Origin: Kribbella sindirgiensis
GTDB lineage: Bacteria; Actinomycetota; Actinomycetes; Propionibacteriales; Kribbellaceae
Length of the DNA stretch: 64,000 bases
Direction: 5' to 3'
Assembly: GCF_004331435.1 (NCBI RefSeq)
Contig: NZ_SJKA01000005.1
Coordinates: 310,001 to 374,000, forward strand
The translations under genes and the position numbers were made by a program. The notes under the pieces are model-generated. The model did not search any database, was not told the DNA's origin, and worked only from the letters and a program-made list of their open reading frames with translations. Positions 8,792-17,428 of this stretch are shown in pieces (the first letter of the stretch is position 1; each line of letters starts with the position of its first letter).

Positions 8792-9142
8792 TCGCACTCC
8801 GTCAGTTCAGTCGGCCGGATTTCGGTCCGCGGATCCGGCACACATCGGTGGATGGCGTGCCGACCTTTGCTCTCTTGAGGGCTCCGGTCAAATCGCCTTG
8901 ACAAGCGATTCCGTCCGAGCCGGGCGCTAGCCTGCCCGACGCGGTGACACCAAACCAGCAGTGCCCGGCAGCGGTAAACAAATCGTTACCGGAACCGGTA
9001 GTCGAACGGGATAATTGCCCCGTTTGGTCACCGTCCGCAGTTGAGCCCTTGCGAAACGCGTCGGCACAGTACCGACAGTGGCCATTTTGTGCCAGGTTAT
9101 TACGGACGGTAACGATTCTCGACGTTCGGTCGCGGAACGGGG
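8792..9142. promoter_or_regulatory. Gene-free 350-bp region upstream of the peptide operon with repeated motif
   Basis: No coding signal on either strand. It holds several related repeats: AATCGTTACCG at 8981-8991 and its exact reverse complement CGGTAACGATT at 9107-9117; CGGTAA-N8-TTACCG at 8972-8991; TACCGG-AA-CCGGTA at 8987-9000; and an imperfect long inverted pair, 8942-8955 with 9021-9033. This density suggests a regulator-binding region for the peptide operon. The flanking gcvT gene ends here, so its own promoter is elsewhere. Confidence 0.5.
8863..8891 (-). promoter_or_regulatory. Weak candidate promoter of the peptide operon
   Basis: On the minus strand, TTGACC (8886-8891) is followed after 17 nt by AAAGGT (8863-8868), about 70 nt upstream of the ATG at 8791. 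The -35 is good and the -10 is poor, so this is only a suggestion. Confidence 0.3.
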
Positions 9143-10264
9143 TCAGCGCACGTGAACCGTCACGAAGGGCGGTTTGACGACGTCGAAGGTTTCCCCGCGG
9201 CCCCGGATGTCGACGGTTACCTGATCGCCTTCTTTCACCGACGCGTCCAGCAACGCCAACGCAATACCTTTCTTCAGCGTCGGCGAGAACGTTCCGGAGG
9301 TAACTTCACCCAGCGCCGTACCAGATTGATCCAGAACCGCCATGTGCGGCCGCGGAATACCCCGTCCGGCGGCCCGCAGGCCGCGCAGGATCCGGGCCGG
9401 TCCGCGCTCCTTCTCGGCGCGCAGGGCCGCGTCGCCCCAGAAGTGCTCCTTCTTCCAGCCGACGGCCCAGCCCGACCGTGCCTGGACGGGCGTGATGTCC
9501 GGCGCGATGTCCTGACCGTGCAGCGGGTACCCCATCTCGGTCCGCAGCGTGTCCCGCGCGCCCAGTCCGGCCGGGACGATGCCGTACTGCTCGCCGGCCG
9601 CCAGCAGCGCGTCGAACACCGCCACCGCGGCGGCGTTCGGTACGACGAGCTCGAAGCCGCGCTCACCCGTGTAGCCGGTGCGGCACACGACCACCGGCGT
9701 ACCGCCGAAGTCGGCTGTCGCGAAGGACATGTAGTCCATGCCGTCTCTGCCCGTCGGCAGGCCGATCGCGGACACCACCTCGTCGCTGTTCGCGCCCTGC
9801 ACCGCGAGGATCGCGTAGTCGTCGTGGACGTTGGTCACCTCGACGCCGTCGGGTGCGTCGGCCTGGAGCAGGCGCACGACCTCGGCCGTGTTGGCAGCGT
9901 TCGGGATCAGGAACACGTCGTCGTCGGCGTGCAGGTAGGCGATCAGGTCGTCGACCACTCCCCCGTTCTCGTTGCAGCACAGCGTGTACTGCGCCTGACC
10001 GGGCGCGATCTTGCCGAGATCGTTGGTCAGGCACGCGTTCACGTACGCCGCGGCGCCCGGACCCTTGACGGTCGCCTTGCCGAGATGGCTGACGTCGAAG
10101 ACGCCGACCGACGTACGCACCGCGGTGTGCTCGGCCACGACGCCGGAATACTCCAGGGGCATCTCCCAGCCGCCGAACTCGGCGAACTTGGCGCCGAGCG
10201 CGACGTGGCGCTCGTGCAACGGGGACTTCTTCAGAACAGGCGACTGCGAAGATGACGGGGTCAT
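9143..10264 (-). CDS. gcvT: Glycine cleavage system T protein (aminomethyltransferase)
   Basis: 373 residues, the usual length, from ATG 10264; a longer upstream open frame has no family match and was discarded. The protein opens with [30 protein letters not shown]-type sequence, then VFDVSHLGK, the tetrahydrofolate-binding GCVT_N domain with [12 protein letters not shown], and the C-terminal beta-barrel with the RGxG-like end. T protein takes the aminomethyl group from lipoyl-H protein and passes the methylene to tetrahydrofolate, releasing ammonia. The other gcv genes are not in this window. Transcribed away from pepA. I looked for a glycine riboswitch in the 97-bp gap and saw none. Confidence 0.94.
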   Translation of the reverse strand: MTPSSSQSPVLKKSPLHERHVALGAKFAEFGGWEMPLEYSGVVAEHTAVRTSVGVFDVSHLGKATVKGPGAAAYVNACLTNDLGKIAPGQAQYTLCCNENGGVVDDLIAYLHADDDVFLIPNAANTAEVVRLLQADAPDGVEVTNVHDDYAILAVQGANSDEVVSAIGLPTGRDGMDYMSFATADFGGTPVVVCRTGYTGERGFELVVPNAAAVAVFDALLAAGEQYGIVPAGLGARDTLRTEMGYPLHGQDIAPDITPVQARSGWAVGWKKEHFWGDAALRAEKERGPARILRGLRAAGRGIPRPHMAVLDQSGTALGEVTSGTFSPTLKKGIALALLDASVKEGDQVTVDIRGRGETFDVVKPPFVTVHVR

Positions 10265-10361
10265 GGAGCGCAAACTACCGGACGCGTAGCATGCGGAGGC
10301 AGCTCGCACGTACCGTGACGACCGGCTGTCTGCCCGCCGGTCAAGGAGGACTGAGGATTTC

Positions 10362-11858
10362 GTGACCACCATCACCCTGAGCAAGTCAGATGCCGCCGGC
10401 GTCAAGAGCGACGCCGTGGTCATCGGCGTGGTCAAGAGCGGCGGCGGTGTCACGCTGCCGGCCGGCACCGAATCGCTGAACGCCGCGTACGGCGGGAAGC
10501 TGGTGGAGGTGCTGTCCGGGCTCGGCGCCACCGGCAAGGCCGGCGAGGTGACGAAGGTGCCCGGTCCCAACCCCGGCAAGTCGGCCACCCTGATCGCGGT
10601 CGGTCTCGGCGCCGCCCCGGACGGCGAACTGAAGACCGAGGACCTGCGGACCGCGGCCGGGACCGGTGTGCGGGCCGCCAAGATCTCTCAGTCCGTCGCG
10701 TTCGCGCTTCCGACTCCGGACGCCGAGTGCGTGCGCGCGGTGGCCGAGGGCGCGCTGATGGGTCGCTACGCGTTCACGGCGTACAAGTCGTCGGACGGCG
10801 CGAACGACGCGCCCGGCAACCTGACCGTGCTCACCGACCTGGCCCGGAACAAGGACGCCAAGGCCGCCCTCGAGCGCGCCCAGGTGACCGCGGAGGCCGT
10901 CGCGCAGGTGCGCGACTGGGTGAACACGCCGCCGTCGGACCTGCACCCGGCCGAGTTCGCGGCCGACGCGGTCAAGCTCGGCAAGGAGTACGGCGTCAAG
11001 GTCGAGGTGCTCGACGAGAAGGCGCTCGCCAAGGGCGGGTACGGCGGCATCCTCGGCGTCGGCCAGGGCTCGAGCAACCCGCCGCGGCTGGTCCGGCTGA
11101 CCTACACCCCTCGCAAGCCGGTTACGCACCTCGCGTTCGTCGGCAAGGGCATCACCTTCGACTCCGGCGGCCTGTCGCTGAAGACGTCGACCGGCATGGT
11201 GAGCATGAAGTCCGACATGGCCGGCGCCGCCGCGGTGATCGGCGCGACGATCGCCATCGCCCGGCTCGGCCTGCCGGTCCAGGTGACGTCGTACGCCGCG
11301 ATGGCCGAGAACATGCCGTCGGGTTCCGCGGCCCGGCCTTCCGACGTGCTGACGATGTACGGCGGCAAGACCGTCGAGGTGCTGAACACCGACGCCGAGG
11401 GCCGCCTGGTACTCGGTGACGCGCTGGTCCGCGCGTCCGCGGACCAGCCCGACCTGATCATCGACGTGGCCACCCTGACCGGCGCCTGTGTCGTTGCCCT
11501 CGGCACCAAGGTGGCCGGTGCGTTCGGGAACACCGACACGGCCCGCGACCGGGTGGTGGACGCGGCGGTCGCGGCGGGTGAGTCGATGTGGCCGCTGCCG
11601 ATCCCGGCCGAGATGCTGGACAAGCTGAAGTCGCACTCCAAGGTCGCCGACCTGGCGAACATCACCGGCGAGCCCTGGGGCGGCGCCCTCGCCGCGGCCG
11701 CCTTCCTCGGCGACTTCGTTGCTGACGGCATCGACTGGGTGCACCTGGACGTCGCCGGCCCCGCCTTCAACGACGGCGGCCCTTCCGGTTACACCCCGAC
11801 CGGCGGCACTGGCTACGCCGTCCGCACCCTGGTCGAGCTCGCCGCCTCAGCGAGCTGA
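10362..11858 (+). CDS. pepA: Leucyl aminopeptidase (M17 family)
   Basis: 498 residues from GTG 10362, with AAGGAGG at 10343-10349. The N-terminal macro-like domain occupies about 1-170 and the catalytic domain the rest. All M17 ligands are visible: Lys262 and Asp267 in [10 protein letters not shown], Lys274, Asp285, and Asp344/Glu346 in the signature NTDAEGRL (342-349) with catalytic Arg348. It is a cytoplasmic two-metal hexameric exopeptidase removing N-terminal Leu and other residues, fitting with the peptide importers in the window. In many actinomycetes pepA lies next to lpdA; here the 3.5-kb block at 11922-15724 comes between. A GU-containing hairpin terminator follows. Confidence 0.95.
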   Translation: MTTITLSKSDAAGVKSDAVVIGVVKSGGGVTLPAGTESLNAAYGGKLVEVLSGLGATGKAGEVTKVPGPNPGKSATLIAVGLGAAPDGELKTEDLRTAAGTGVRAAKISQSVAFALPTPDAECVRAVAEGALMGRYAFTAYKSSDGANDAPGNLTVLTDLARNKDAKAALERAQVTAEAVAQVRDWVNTPPSDLHPAEFAADAVKLGKEYGVKVEVLDEKALAKGGYGGILGVGQGSSNPPRLVRLTYTPRKPVTHLAFVGKGITFDSGGLSLKTSTGMVSMKSDMAGAAAVIGATIAIARLGLPVQVTSYAAMAENMPSGSAARPSDVLTMYGGKTVEVLNTDAEGRLVLGDALVRASADQPDLIIDVATLTGACVVALGTKVAGAFGNTDTARDRVVDAAVAAGESMWPLPIPAEMLDKLKSHSKVADLANITGEPWGGALAAAAFLGDFVADGIDWVHLDVAGPAFNDGGPSGYTPTGGTGYAVRTLVELAASAS

Positions 11859-11880
11859 GGAGCGAATCTCCAGCATGGTG

Positions 11881-11911
11881 CAGCCGGTCCCGGTGCGATA
11901 GGGGCCGGCTG
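11881..11911. terminator. Terminator between convergent pepA and the DUF2848 gene
   Basis: Stem CAGCCGGTCCC / GGGGCCGGCTG (11 bp with one G-U pair), 9-nt loop, then TTCCT. It lies 22 bp after the pepA stop and 11 bp before the stop of the opposing gene, so it can serve both. Confidence 0.7.
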
Positions 11912-11921
11912 TTCCTGCACG

Positions 11922-12593
11922 TCAGTCCCAGGCCGGTGCGAGCTGCTCGATCGAGTACACGACGCGGCTGCTGAGACCGCGCGGGTCGGTCAGCTCCACC
12001 CGCCACGCGTCGGCGAACTGGTCGACGCCCGGGATCATCGGGATCGTCCCGCTGAGCAGCACGGTGCCCGGAACGATCCGCTCCCCCAGCTCCTCGATCC
12101 AGTACGACGGCGGCAGCAACTGTGCCAGTGTCCCGTCCTGGATCAGCGTCTCGACGTCCCCGTGCCGGACCCACGCCTTCAAGGTGAACCGGTCGAGTTC
12201 GTCCTCGATCTCCCTGAGCGGCCAGGCGACGTCACCGAGCAGGTCCGGCGCGGATTGCTTGCTCCAGGCAACGCCATGCACCTCGAGGGCCCGGTCCGTG
12301 TGATCGCACGCGGCCGTGAGCAAGACGTCGTCCTCGCCGACCACCAGCGCCCACTCCGCCTCACCGGACGTCTTGGCGTGGGCGACCTGCACGACCTCCG
12401 GCCGTCCGACGAGTGACGCGGACAGCGGGTACAGCGTCGGGATGCGGCGCGGAGCCGGTACGCCGAGCTGGGCCAGCTCGTCCACGTGATGCTGGACCTG
12501 CGCGGTGTCACGGCCGGCGTAGCCCGCGTTCAGCGCATAGCGGACGGTGACCGCCCGCTCACTCCCGTCGGGCAAGGTGAACCGCATCGTCAT
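11922..12593 (-). CDS. DUF2848 family protein
   Basis: 223 residues from ATG 12593, behind GGAGG. The sequence looks like the DUF2848 family, which resembles fumarylacetoacetate-hydrolase folds: an N-terminal beta-rich part, PTLYPLSASLVGRPEVVQV and HAKTSGEAEWALVVG in the middle, and a C-terminal PGTVLLSGTIPMIPGVDQFADAW segment that recalls the FAH metal/substrate loop. No reaction is assigned to the family as far as I know. It is divergent from the MFS transporter and shares with it a 90-bp promoter region holding the operator at 12640-12655, so it probably belongs to the same catabolic unit as the transporter and the amidase. Confidence 0.75.
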   Translation of the reverse strand: MTMRFTLPDGSERAVTVRYALNAGYAGRDTAQVQHHVDELAQLGVPAPRRIPTLYPLSASLVGRPEVVQVAHAKTSGEAEWALVVGEDDVLLTAACDHTDRALEVHGVAWSKQSAPDLLGDVAWPLREIEDELDRFTLKAWVRHGDVETLIQDGTLAQLLPPSYWIEELGERIVPGTVLLSGTIPMIPGVDQFADAWRVELTDPRGLSSRVVYSIEQLAPAWD

Positions 12594-12639
12594 CGGGCTC
12601 CTCCAGATTTTCTTGAATCAGCGCTTGCGTGAACACGTC

Positions 12640-12655
12640 GTATACAACGAGTATG
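12640..12655. promoter_or_regulatory. Candidate operator of the local GntR regulator (site 1)
   Basis: GTATACAACGAGTATG, an ATAC-N5-GTAT dyad between the divergent DUF2848 and MFS genes. It matches the site before the GntR/amidase pair (14608-14623, reverse complement) at 14 of 16 positions. It lies 47 bp from the DUF2848 start and 28 bp from the MFS start, so one bound dimer could control both. Confidence 0.7.
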
Positions 12656-12683
12656 GAGCATCCCCTCAAGGAGGTCCACCTCG

Positions 12684-13985
12684 ATGTCCAGCGCTCCGCC
12701 CTCCCCTCCCGATCGCCGCGGTCTGCACAAGGCCTTCGCCGCGAGCCTGTCCGGCACCTCGCTGGAGTGGTACGACTTCGCCGTCTACAGCTCCGCCGCC
12801 GCCCTCGTCTTCGGCGACCTCTTCTTCCCCGGCAGCGATCCGCTGACCGGGACGCTGCAGGCCTTCGCGACGTACGCCGTCGGGTACGTCGCGCGCCCGC
12901 TCGGCGGCATCTTCTTCGGCCGGCTCGGGGACGTGATCGGCCGCAAACGCGTACTGGTCGCCACCCTGCTGCTGATCGGCGTCGCCACCTTCTTCATCGG
13001 CTTGCTGCCGACGTACGCGTCAGCCGGCGCCCTGGCACCGACGCTGCTGGTCGTACTCCGCTTCGCGCAGGGCGTCGGAGTGGGTGGCGAGTGGGGTGGG
13101 GCTGTGCTGCTGAGCAGTGAGTTCAGCGAGGCGGGTCAACGCGGCTTCTGGGCGTCAGCCGCCCAGGTCGGTCCGCCGCTCGGGACATTGCTGGCCAACG
13201 GCGTGCTGGCTGTCCTGGCCGGGGCGTTGTCCGAGGACGCGTTCCTCAGCTGGGGCTGGCGGGTCGCCTTCCTGCTGTCCGCCGTACTGGTCGCCTTCGG
13301 TCTCCTGATCCGTTCCAGGCTCGAGGAAACGCCGGTGTTCCGCGAACTCGAGGCGCGAGGCGATCGGCCGACAGCTCCGGTGTCCGAGGTGCTGCGGACG
13401 CAGCGGCGCCCGCTGATTGCAGCGATCCTGGCCAGAGTGGGTCCGGACGTGCTGTACGCGATGTTCGCGGTCTTCGTCCTGACGTACGCGACCAAGGAGT
13501 TGGGCATGAGTCGCGGCGAGGCGGTGACCGCGGTGCTGGTCGGTTCTGCGCTGCAGGTCGTGCTGATTCCCTGGTCCGGCTGGCTTTCGGACCGGTACGG
13601 GCGTCGTACGGTCTATGCGATCGGTGCGGTCGGAGGAGCCGTGTGGAGCGTGGTGTTCTTCGCGATGGCGTCGTCGCTGGCGACCGTGCTCCCGGGAGTG
13701 GTGATCGGGCTGGTGTTCCACTCGCTGATGTACGGGCCGCAGGCGGCGTTCGTGTCGGAGCAGTTCACCGCGAGGCTGCGATACACCGGGAGCTCACTCG
13801 CCTACACGTTCGCAGGCGTCATCGGCGGTGCGCTCGCGCCGCTGGCGTTCACGTACTTCCTCGCCAAGGCGGGCACCGGCTACGTGATCGCGGCGTACAT
13901 CATCGTGGCGTGCTCGATCACGCTTGTCGGCCTGCGCCTCGGCCGGGCCGTGCAGGAGGACTCCCTTGCCGTCAGCCCTGCATGA
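12684..13985 (+). CDS. MFS transporter, metabolite:H+ symporter (MHS) subfamily
   Basis: 433 residues from ATG 12684, AAGGAGG at 12668-12674. Twelve predicted spans. SLEWYDFAVYS at 26-36 is the MHS hallmark after the N-terminus, and RPLGGIFFGRLGDVIGRKRVL is the family motif A between spans 2 and 3; a second motif A copy, LSDRYGRRTVYAIG, precedes span 8. The subfamily imports carboxylates, betaines or related small solutes with protons. Its neighbours (amidase and DUF2848 protein) suggest an amide, nitrile-derived or organic acid substrate. Its promoter region has the GntR operator at 12640-12655. The 3' end overlaps the end of the GntR gene (13972). Confidence 0.9.
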   Translation: MSSAPPSPPDRRGLHKAFAASLSGTSLEWYDFAVYSSAAALVFGDLFFPGSDPLTGTLQAFATYAVGYVARPLGGIFFGRLGDVIGRKRVLVATLLLIGVATFFIGLLPTYASAGALAPTLLVVLRFAQGVGVGGEWGGAVLLSSEFSEAGQRGFWASAAQVGPPLGTLLANGVLAVLAGALSEDAFLSWGWRVAFLLSAVLVAFGLLIRSRLEETPVFRELEARGDRPTAPVSEVLRTQRRPLIAAILARVGPDVLYAMFAVFVLTYATKELGMSRGEAVTAVLVGSALQVVLIPWSGWLSDRYGRRTVYAIGAVGGAVWSVVFFAMASSLATVLPGVVIGLVFHSLMYGPQAAFVSEQFTARLRYTGSSLAYTFAGVIGGALAPLAFTYFLAKAGTGYVIAAYIIVACSITLVGLRLGRAVQEDSLAVSPA

Positions 13986-14610
13986 GAACCGAGCCGGTGG
14001 TGCCGAGATGGCTGAGGATCGCCTTCTCGGCTGCCGCCGGTTCGCCGGCCGCCAAGCCATCGACGATGGCCTGGTGCTCGGCGAGGACATCCTGCCGGCG
14101 AGTGGCGCTCCGTTGCAGGGCCACGACGCCGAGGAGCACGTGCTTGGACCGCAGGTTGTCGTACAGGCGACCGAGCACCGAGTTGCCGCCGGCCTCGACG
14201 AGGAGCGCGTGGAACTTGCTGTCCAGCTCGATGAACGCCTTGGCGTCGCCCTGCTCGACGATCGCCCGCTGCTGCTCGAGGACGTCGTTCATCGCCTCGA
14301 CCGGAGCCGCATCCGCCGCGAGAGAAGTCGACGCGGCCCAGCACTCGATCACACCGCGGGCCTGCATCAGCTCGGCGATCTCGCGGCCGGGCAGCGGCGC
14401 GACGAACGCACCGCGGTGCGGCACGAGCTGGACCAGGTCCTCGGCGGCGAGCATCAGCAACGCCTCGCGCACCGGCGTACGGGAGATGCCGACCTCGGTC
14501 GCGACGACCTGCTCGTTGATGAACGTCCCCGACACGGCCGGGTCGCTCAGCACCGTCCCCCGCAAGTACTGATAGGCACGATCACGGCCGGAGTCCCCAC
14601 TCAATTGCAT
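13972..14610 (-). CDS. GntR-family transcriptional regulator, FadR/FCD subfamily
   Basis: 212 residues if read from ATG 14610; an in-frame TTG at 14616 would add two residues. Neither has a clear Shine-Dalgarno, and the start lies inside the operator 14608-14623. The N-terminal winged helix (about 1-70) contains VSGTFINEQVVATEVGISRTPVREALLMLAAEDLV, and the FCD ligand-binding domain follows, with the metal/acid-binding helices (ELDSKFHALLVEAGGNSVLGRLYDNLRSKH). It should repress the divergent amidase gene, itself, and the DUF2848/MFS pair through the two matching sites. Tail-to-tail overlap of 14 bp with the MFS gene. Confidence 0.88.
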   Translation of the reverse strand: MQLSGDSGRDRAYQYLRGTVLSDPAVSGTFINEQVVATEVGISRTPVREALLMLAAEDLVQLVPHRGAFVAPLPGREIAELMQARGVIECWAASTSLAADAAPVEAMNDVLEQQRAIVEQGDAKAFIELDSKFHALLVEAGGNSVLGRLYDNLRSKHVLLGVVALQRSATRRQDVLAEHQAIVDGLAAGEPAAAEKAILSHLGTTGSVLMQG

Positions 14611-14623
14611 ACTCAATGTATAC
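14608..14623. promoter_or_regulatory. Candidate operator of the local GntR regulator (site 2)
   Basis: CATACTCAATGTATAC, an ATAC-N5-GTAT dyad covering the GntR start codon and ending 16 bp before the amidase ATG (14640). It is the near-identical inverted twin of 12640-12655. Binding here would give autoregulation and control of the amidase. Confidence 0.72.
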
Positions 14624-14639
14624 AGCTTCGGAGGTTCTG

Positions 14640-15410
14640 ATGACAGTCGTGCACGTGGCCGCGGCCCAGATCAGCAGCGGACCCGACCCGGTCGCCAACC
14701 TGGCGACTGCGACCGGCGCGGTCCGGGACGCGGCCGCCGGCGGCGCCGAACTGATCATCCTGCCCGAAGCCACGTCGGCCTGCTTCGGGACCGACCTGGG
14801 TTCGATCGCCGAGCCGTTGGACGGACCGTTCGCCACCGGTCTGCGGAAGGCCGCGGCGGACGCCGGGGTCGTCGTGGTCGCCGGCCTGTTCGAACCGTCC
14901 GAGGACGGGCGGGTGTACAACACGCTGCTCGTCACGGGACCCGGCGTCGAAGCGTCGTACCGGAAGATCCACCTGTACGACGCCTTCGGGTCGCGCGAGT
15001 CGGACACTGTTGCTCCGGGCAAGGATCTGGTGACGTTCGCCCTGCGAGACGTGACGATCGGGCTGGCGACCTGTTACGACCTGCGGTTCGCCGACCAGTT
15101 CACCGCGCTCGGGCGGCTCGGTGCGGAACTGATCGTCGTACCGGCGTCGTGGGGTGCGGGGCCGGGCAAGGAAGAGCAGTGGGACCTACTGACGCGTGCT
15201 CGCGCCGCGGACGCTCAGGCCTGGTTGCTGGCGTGCGACCAGGCGTATGTACCGCCCGTCGGCACGGATCCGCTGGGGATCGGGCGCAGCAGCCTGACCA
15301 CTCCCCTGGGTCAGAGCCACACGAGACTCGGCGCCGGAACTGAAACCTTGCACGCTGTTGTCGACACTGCCGTCGTCGCCGCTGTCCGCGCCCGGGTGCC
15401 GATTCTCTAG
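14640..15410 (+). CDS. Carbon-nitrogen hydrolase (nitrilase superfamily amidase)
   Basis: 256 residues from ATG 14640, with GGAGG at 14630-14634. The Glu-Lys-Cys triad is clear: Glu43 in LILPEAT, Lys109 in YRKIHLYDAF, Cys145 in GLATCYDLRF. The KIHLYDAF segment and length are like the Nit1/Nit2 (omega-amidase and deaminated-glutathione amidase) branch, so amide hydrolysis is more likely than nitrile hydrolysis. Cytoplasmic. It shares the GntR operator with the regulator gene and so probably acts with the MFS importer and the DUF2848 protein on one imported compound. Its stop overlaps the end of the convergent 105-residue protein gene by 4 bp. Confidence 0.9.
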   Translation: MTVVHVAAAQISSGPDPVANLATATGAVRDAAAGGAELIILPEATSACFGTDLGSIAEPLDGPFATGLRKAAADAGVVVVAGLFEPSEDGRVYNTLLVTGPGVEASYRKIHLYDAFGSRESDTVAPGKDLVTFALRDVTIGLATCYDLRFADQFTALGRLGAELIVVPASWGAGPGKEEQWDLLTRARAADAQAWLLACDQAYVPPVGTDPLGIGRSSLTTPLGQSHTRLGAGTETLHAVVDTAVVAAVRARVPIL

Positions 15411-15724
15411 GAGAGGCCGTTCTTCTTCATGCGGGCGTTGTACTCGCGCATCCGTGGCGGGTAGCCGACGACGGCCGCGTCGTACGACGGGATGCCGAGG
15501 CGGTTCGCGAAGTCGTGGGCCCACTTCACCGACGGGACCCGGCGGCGGGTCCACTCGCCGTCCACAGCGACCAGCAGCAGGGTGTACTCCGTCACCGCCG
15601 TCCGCGGCTCGACGAACCCCTCGACGCCCTGACGGGTCTGGGCGAACTCGCGCAGGTGCGCCTGGTCGGGAGTGTCCGACCGGCGCATCGTTCCGGCCTT
15701 CTGCCGGCGACCGAACCACTTCAT
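15407..15724 (-). CDS. Conserved small hypothetical protein
   Basis: 105 residues, ATG 15724. No domain I can name. It has a basic N-terminus (MKWFGRRQKAG), a beta-rich centre (TEYTLLLVAVDGEWTRRRVPS) and a C-terminal VVGYPPRMREYNARMKKNG segment. No signal peptide or membrane span. Small proteins of this look sit beside the lpdA/sucB locus in other actinomycetes, sometimes labelled oxidoreductase without reason. Divergent from lpdA; the 196-bp gap between them holds no other gene. Confidence 0.65.
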   Translation of the reverse strand: MKWFGRRQKAGTMRRSDTPDQAHLREFAQTRQGVEGFVEPRTAVTEYTLLLVAVDGEWTRRRVPSVKWAHDFANRLGIPSYDAAVVGYPPRMREYNARMKKNGLS

Positions 15725-15920
15725 GGGAGTAAGTGTCCACTATCTGTGCAAGTCCGGGCCGAAATCCTGGATAACGGTTGCGGCCGATCCCGGCCTGCCC
15801 GCCACGACCGGCCCGGGGATGGATCCGGGCCTGATCGGTGACAAGATGACGCCGGGCCGGAACCGCGATCCGGGGCCGCCCGCCCAGACCCACAGCCTGT
15901 TGGACCCCACGGAGGAACCT

Positions 15921-17300
15921 GTGACTGACAGTGGCACGACGTACGACCTGGTGATTCTCGGCGGCGGCAGCGGTGGTTACGCCGCCGGACTGCGCGCGGC
16001 GACGCTCGGCCTGTCCGTGGCGCTGGTCGAGAAGGACAAGGTCGGCGGGACCTGTCTGCACCGTGGGTGCATCCCGACCAAGGCGCTGCTGCACGCGGCC
16101 GAGGTCGCGGACTCGGCGCGCGAAAGCGAGCAGTTCGGGGTCCGGACGACACTCGAGGGCGTCGACATGGGCGGCGTGAACAAGTACAAGGACGGCGTCG
16201 TCGACCGGCTGTTCAAGGGTCTGCAGGGCCAGTTGAAGGCCCGCGGCATCACGGTGATCGAGGGTGAGGGCCGGCTGACTTCGCCCACCACGGTCCAGGT
16301 CGGCGACACGACGTACACCGGCCGTAATGTCCTGCTCGCCTCCGGCTCGTACTCCAAGTCGCTGCCCGGTCTCGAACTCGACGGGCACCGGGTGATCGCG
16401 AGCGAGCACGCGCTGACGCTCGACCGGGTCCCGGAGTCCGCGGTGATCCTCGGCGGCGGCGTGATCGGCGTCGAGTTCGCGTCCGCGTGGACGTCGTTCG
16501 GCACCAAGGTGACGATCGTCGAGGCGCTGCCGCGGCTGGTCCCGGCCGAGGACGCCGACTGTTCGAAGACCTTGGAGCGCGCGTTCCGGAAGCGGAAGAT
16601 CGCGTTCAAGACCGGTACGCCGTTCGAGTCCGTCGCGGTGACCGACTCCGGCGTCCGGGTGACCGTCGCGGGCGGCGAGGTGATCGAGGCCGAGCTCCTG
16701 CTGGTCGCCGTCGGCCGGGGCCCCAACACGACGGGTCTCGGGTACGAAGAGGTCGGTGTCGCGCTCGACCGCGGGTTCGTGACCGTCGACGCGACGCTGC
16801 AGACCAGCGTGCCGGGCGTCTACGCGGTCGGCGACATCGTGCCGGGCCTGCAGCTCGCGCACCGCGGGTTCCAGCAGGGCATCTTCGTCGCCGAGCACCT
16901 CGCGGGCCTCGCCCCGGCGCCGATCGACGAGGCCGGCATCCCGCGCGTGACGTACTCCGAGCCGGAGGTCGCGTCCGTCGGGCTGACCGAGGAGCAGGCC
17001 CGGGAGAAGTACGGCGACGTCGAGATCCTCAACTACAACCTCGGCGGCAACGGCAAGTCGCAGATCCTGAAGACGGCCGGGTTCGTGAAGCTGGTCCGCG
17101 CGCGGGACGGTGCGGTCGTGGGGCTGCACATGGTCGGTTCGCGTGTCGGCGAGCTGATCGGCGAGGCCCAGCTGATCTACAACTGGGAGGCGTACCCGGC
17201 CGATGTCGCGCCGCTGGTGCACGCGCACCCGACCCAGAACGAAGCCCTCGGAGAGGCCCACCTCGCCCTCGCCGGGAAACCTTTGCACTTCCATGACTGA
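15921..17300 (+). CDS. lpdA: Dihydrolipoyl dehydrogenase (E3)
   Basis: 459 residues from GTG 15921, with GGAGG at 15911-15915; an upstream in-frame extension lacks a ribosome site. The FAD-binding GGGSGGYAAG is at 14-23 and the redox-active disulfide lies in GGTCLHRGC with Cys45 and Cys50. NAD-binding GGGVIGVEFAS sits in the middle, the second FAD motif YAVGDI after it, and the dimer-interface HAHPTQNEALGEAH near the end provides the His-Glu acid-base pair. It reoxidises dihydrolipoyl groups of the E2 encoded next, and of glycine cleavage H protein, making NADH. Probably cotranscribed or neighbouring with sucB, though a short hairpin (17302-17323) lies between. Confidence 0.96.
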   Translation: MTDSGTTYDLVILGGGSGGYAAGLRAATLGLSVALVEKDKVGGTCLHRGCIPTKALLHAAEVADSARESEQFGVRTTLEGVDMGGVNKYKDGVVDRLFKGLQGQLKARGITVIEGEGRLTSPTTVQVGDTTYTGRNVLLASGSYSKSLPGLELDGHRVIASEHALTLDRVPESAVILGGGVIGVEFASAWTSFGTKVTIVEALPRLVPAEDADCSKTLERAFRKRKIAFKTGTPFESVAVTDSGVRVTVAGGEVIEAELLLVAVGRGPNTTGLGYEEVGVALDRGFVTVDATLQTSVPGVYAVGDIVPGLQLAHRGFQQGIFVAEHLAGLAPAPIDEAGIPRVTYSEPEVASVGLTEEQAREKYGDVEILNYNLGGNGKSQILKTAGFVKLVRARDGAVVGLHMVGSRVGELIGEAQLIYNWEAYPADVAPLVHAHPTQNEALGEAHLALAGKPLHFHD

Positions 17301-17301
17301 C

Positions 17302-17323
17302 CCTGCTGGGCCGCCCCAGTAGG
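17302..17323 (+). terminator. Short hairpin after lpdA
   Basis: CCTGCTGGG / CCCAGTAGG, 9-bp stem with one G-U pair and a 4-nt loop (CCGC), directly after the lpdA stop. No strong T-run. A partial terminator between lpdA and sucB is likely. A lone -10-like TAGGCT at 17386-17391 may start sucB transcription. Confidence 0.5.
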
Positions 17324-17428
17324 TTGGAACCGCAGGAGCGTCAAGGACGGCCGTGACCCGGATCCCGGGCGCTCCGGCGGCACCGTAGGCTGACACTCGA
17401 CCGATCAGACGAAGGAGCAACGACCGTC

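Noticed and set aside
8898-8903. Perfect -35 hexamer TTGACA on the plus strand
   Set aside because: No TANNNT at 16-19 nt downstream and no plus-strand gene follows; the next 1.4 kb to the right is the minus-strand gcvT gene.
10265-10361. Possible glycine riboswitch before gcvT
   Set aside because: The 97-bp gap is too short for the tandem aptamer and lacks its conserved GGAGAG-type core; two divergent promoters and a ribosome site fill it.
15186-17420. A 744-codon open frame antisense to lpdA, and similar long antisense frames opposite xylH, the peptide receptor, sucB and the S33 peptidase
   Set aside because: High GC leaves few stops in the third frame of the opposite strand. Their translations are rich in Arg, Gly, Asp and Val without any domain, and the opposite strand carries a full enzyme in each case.
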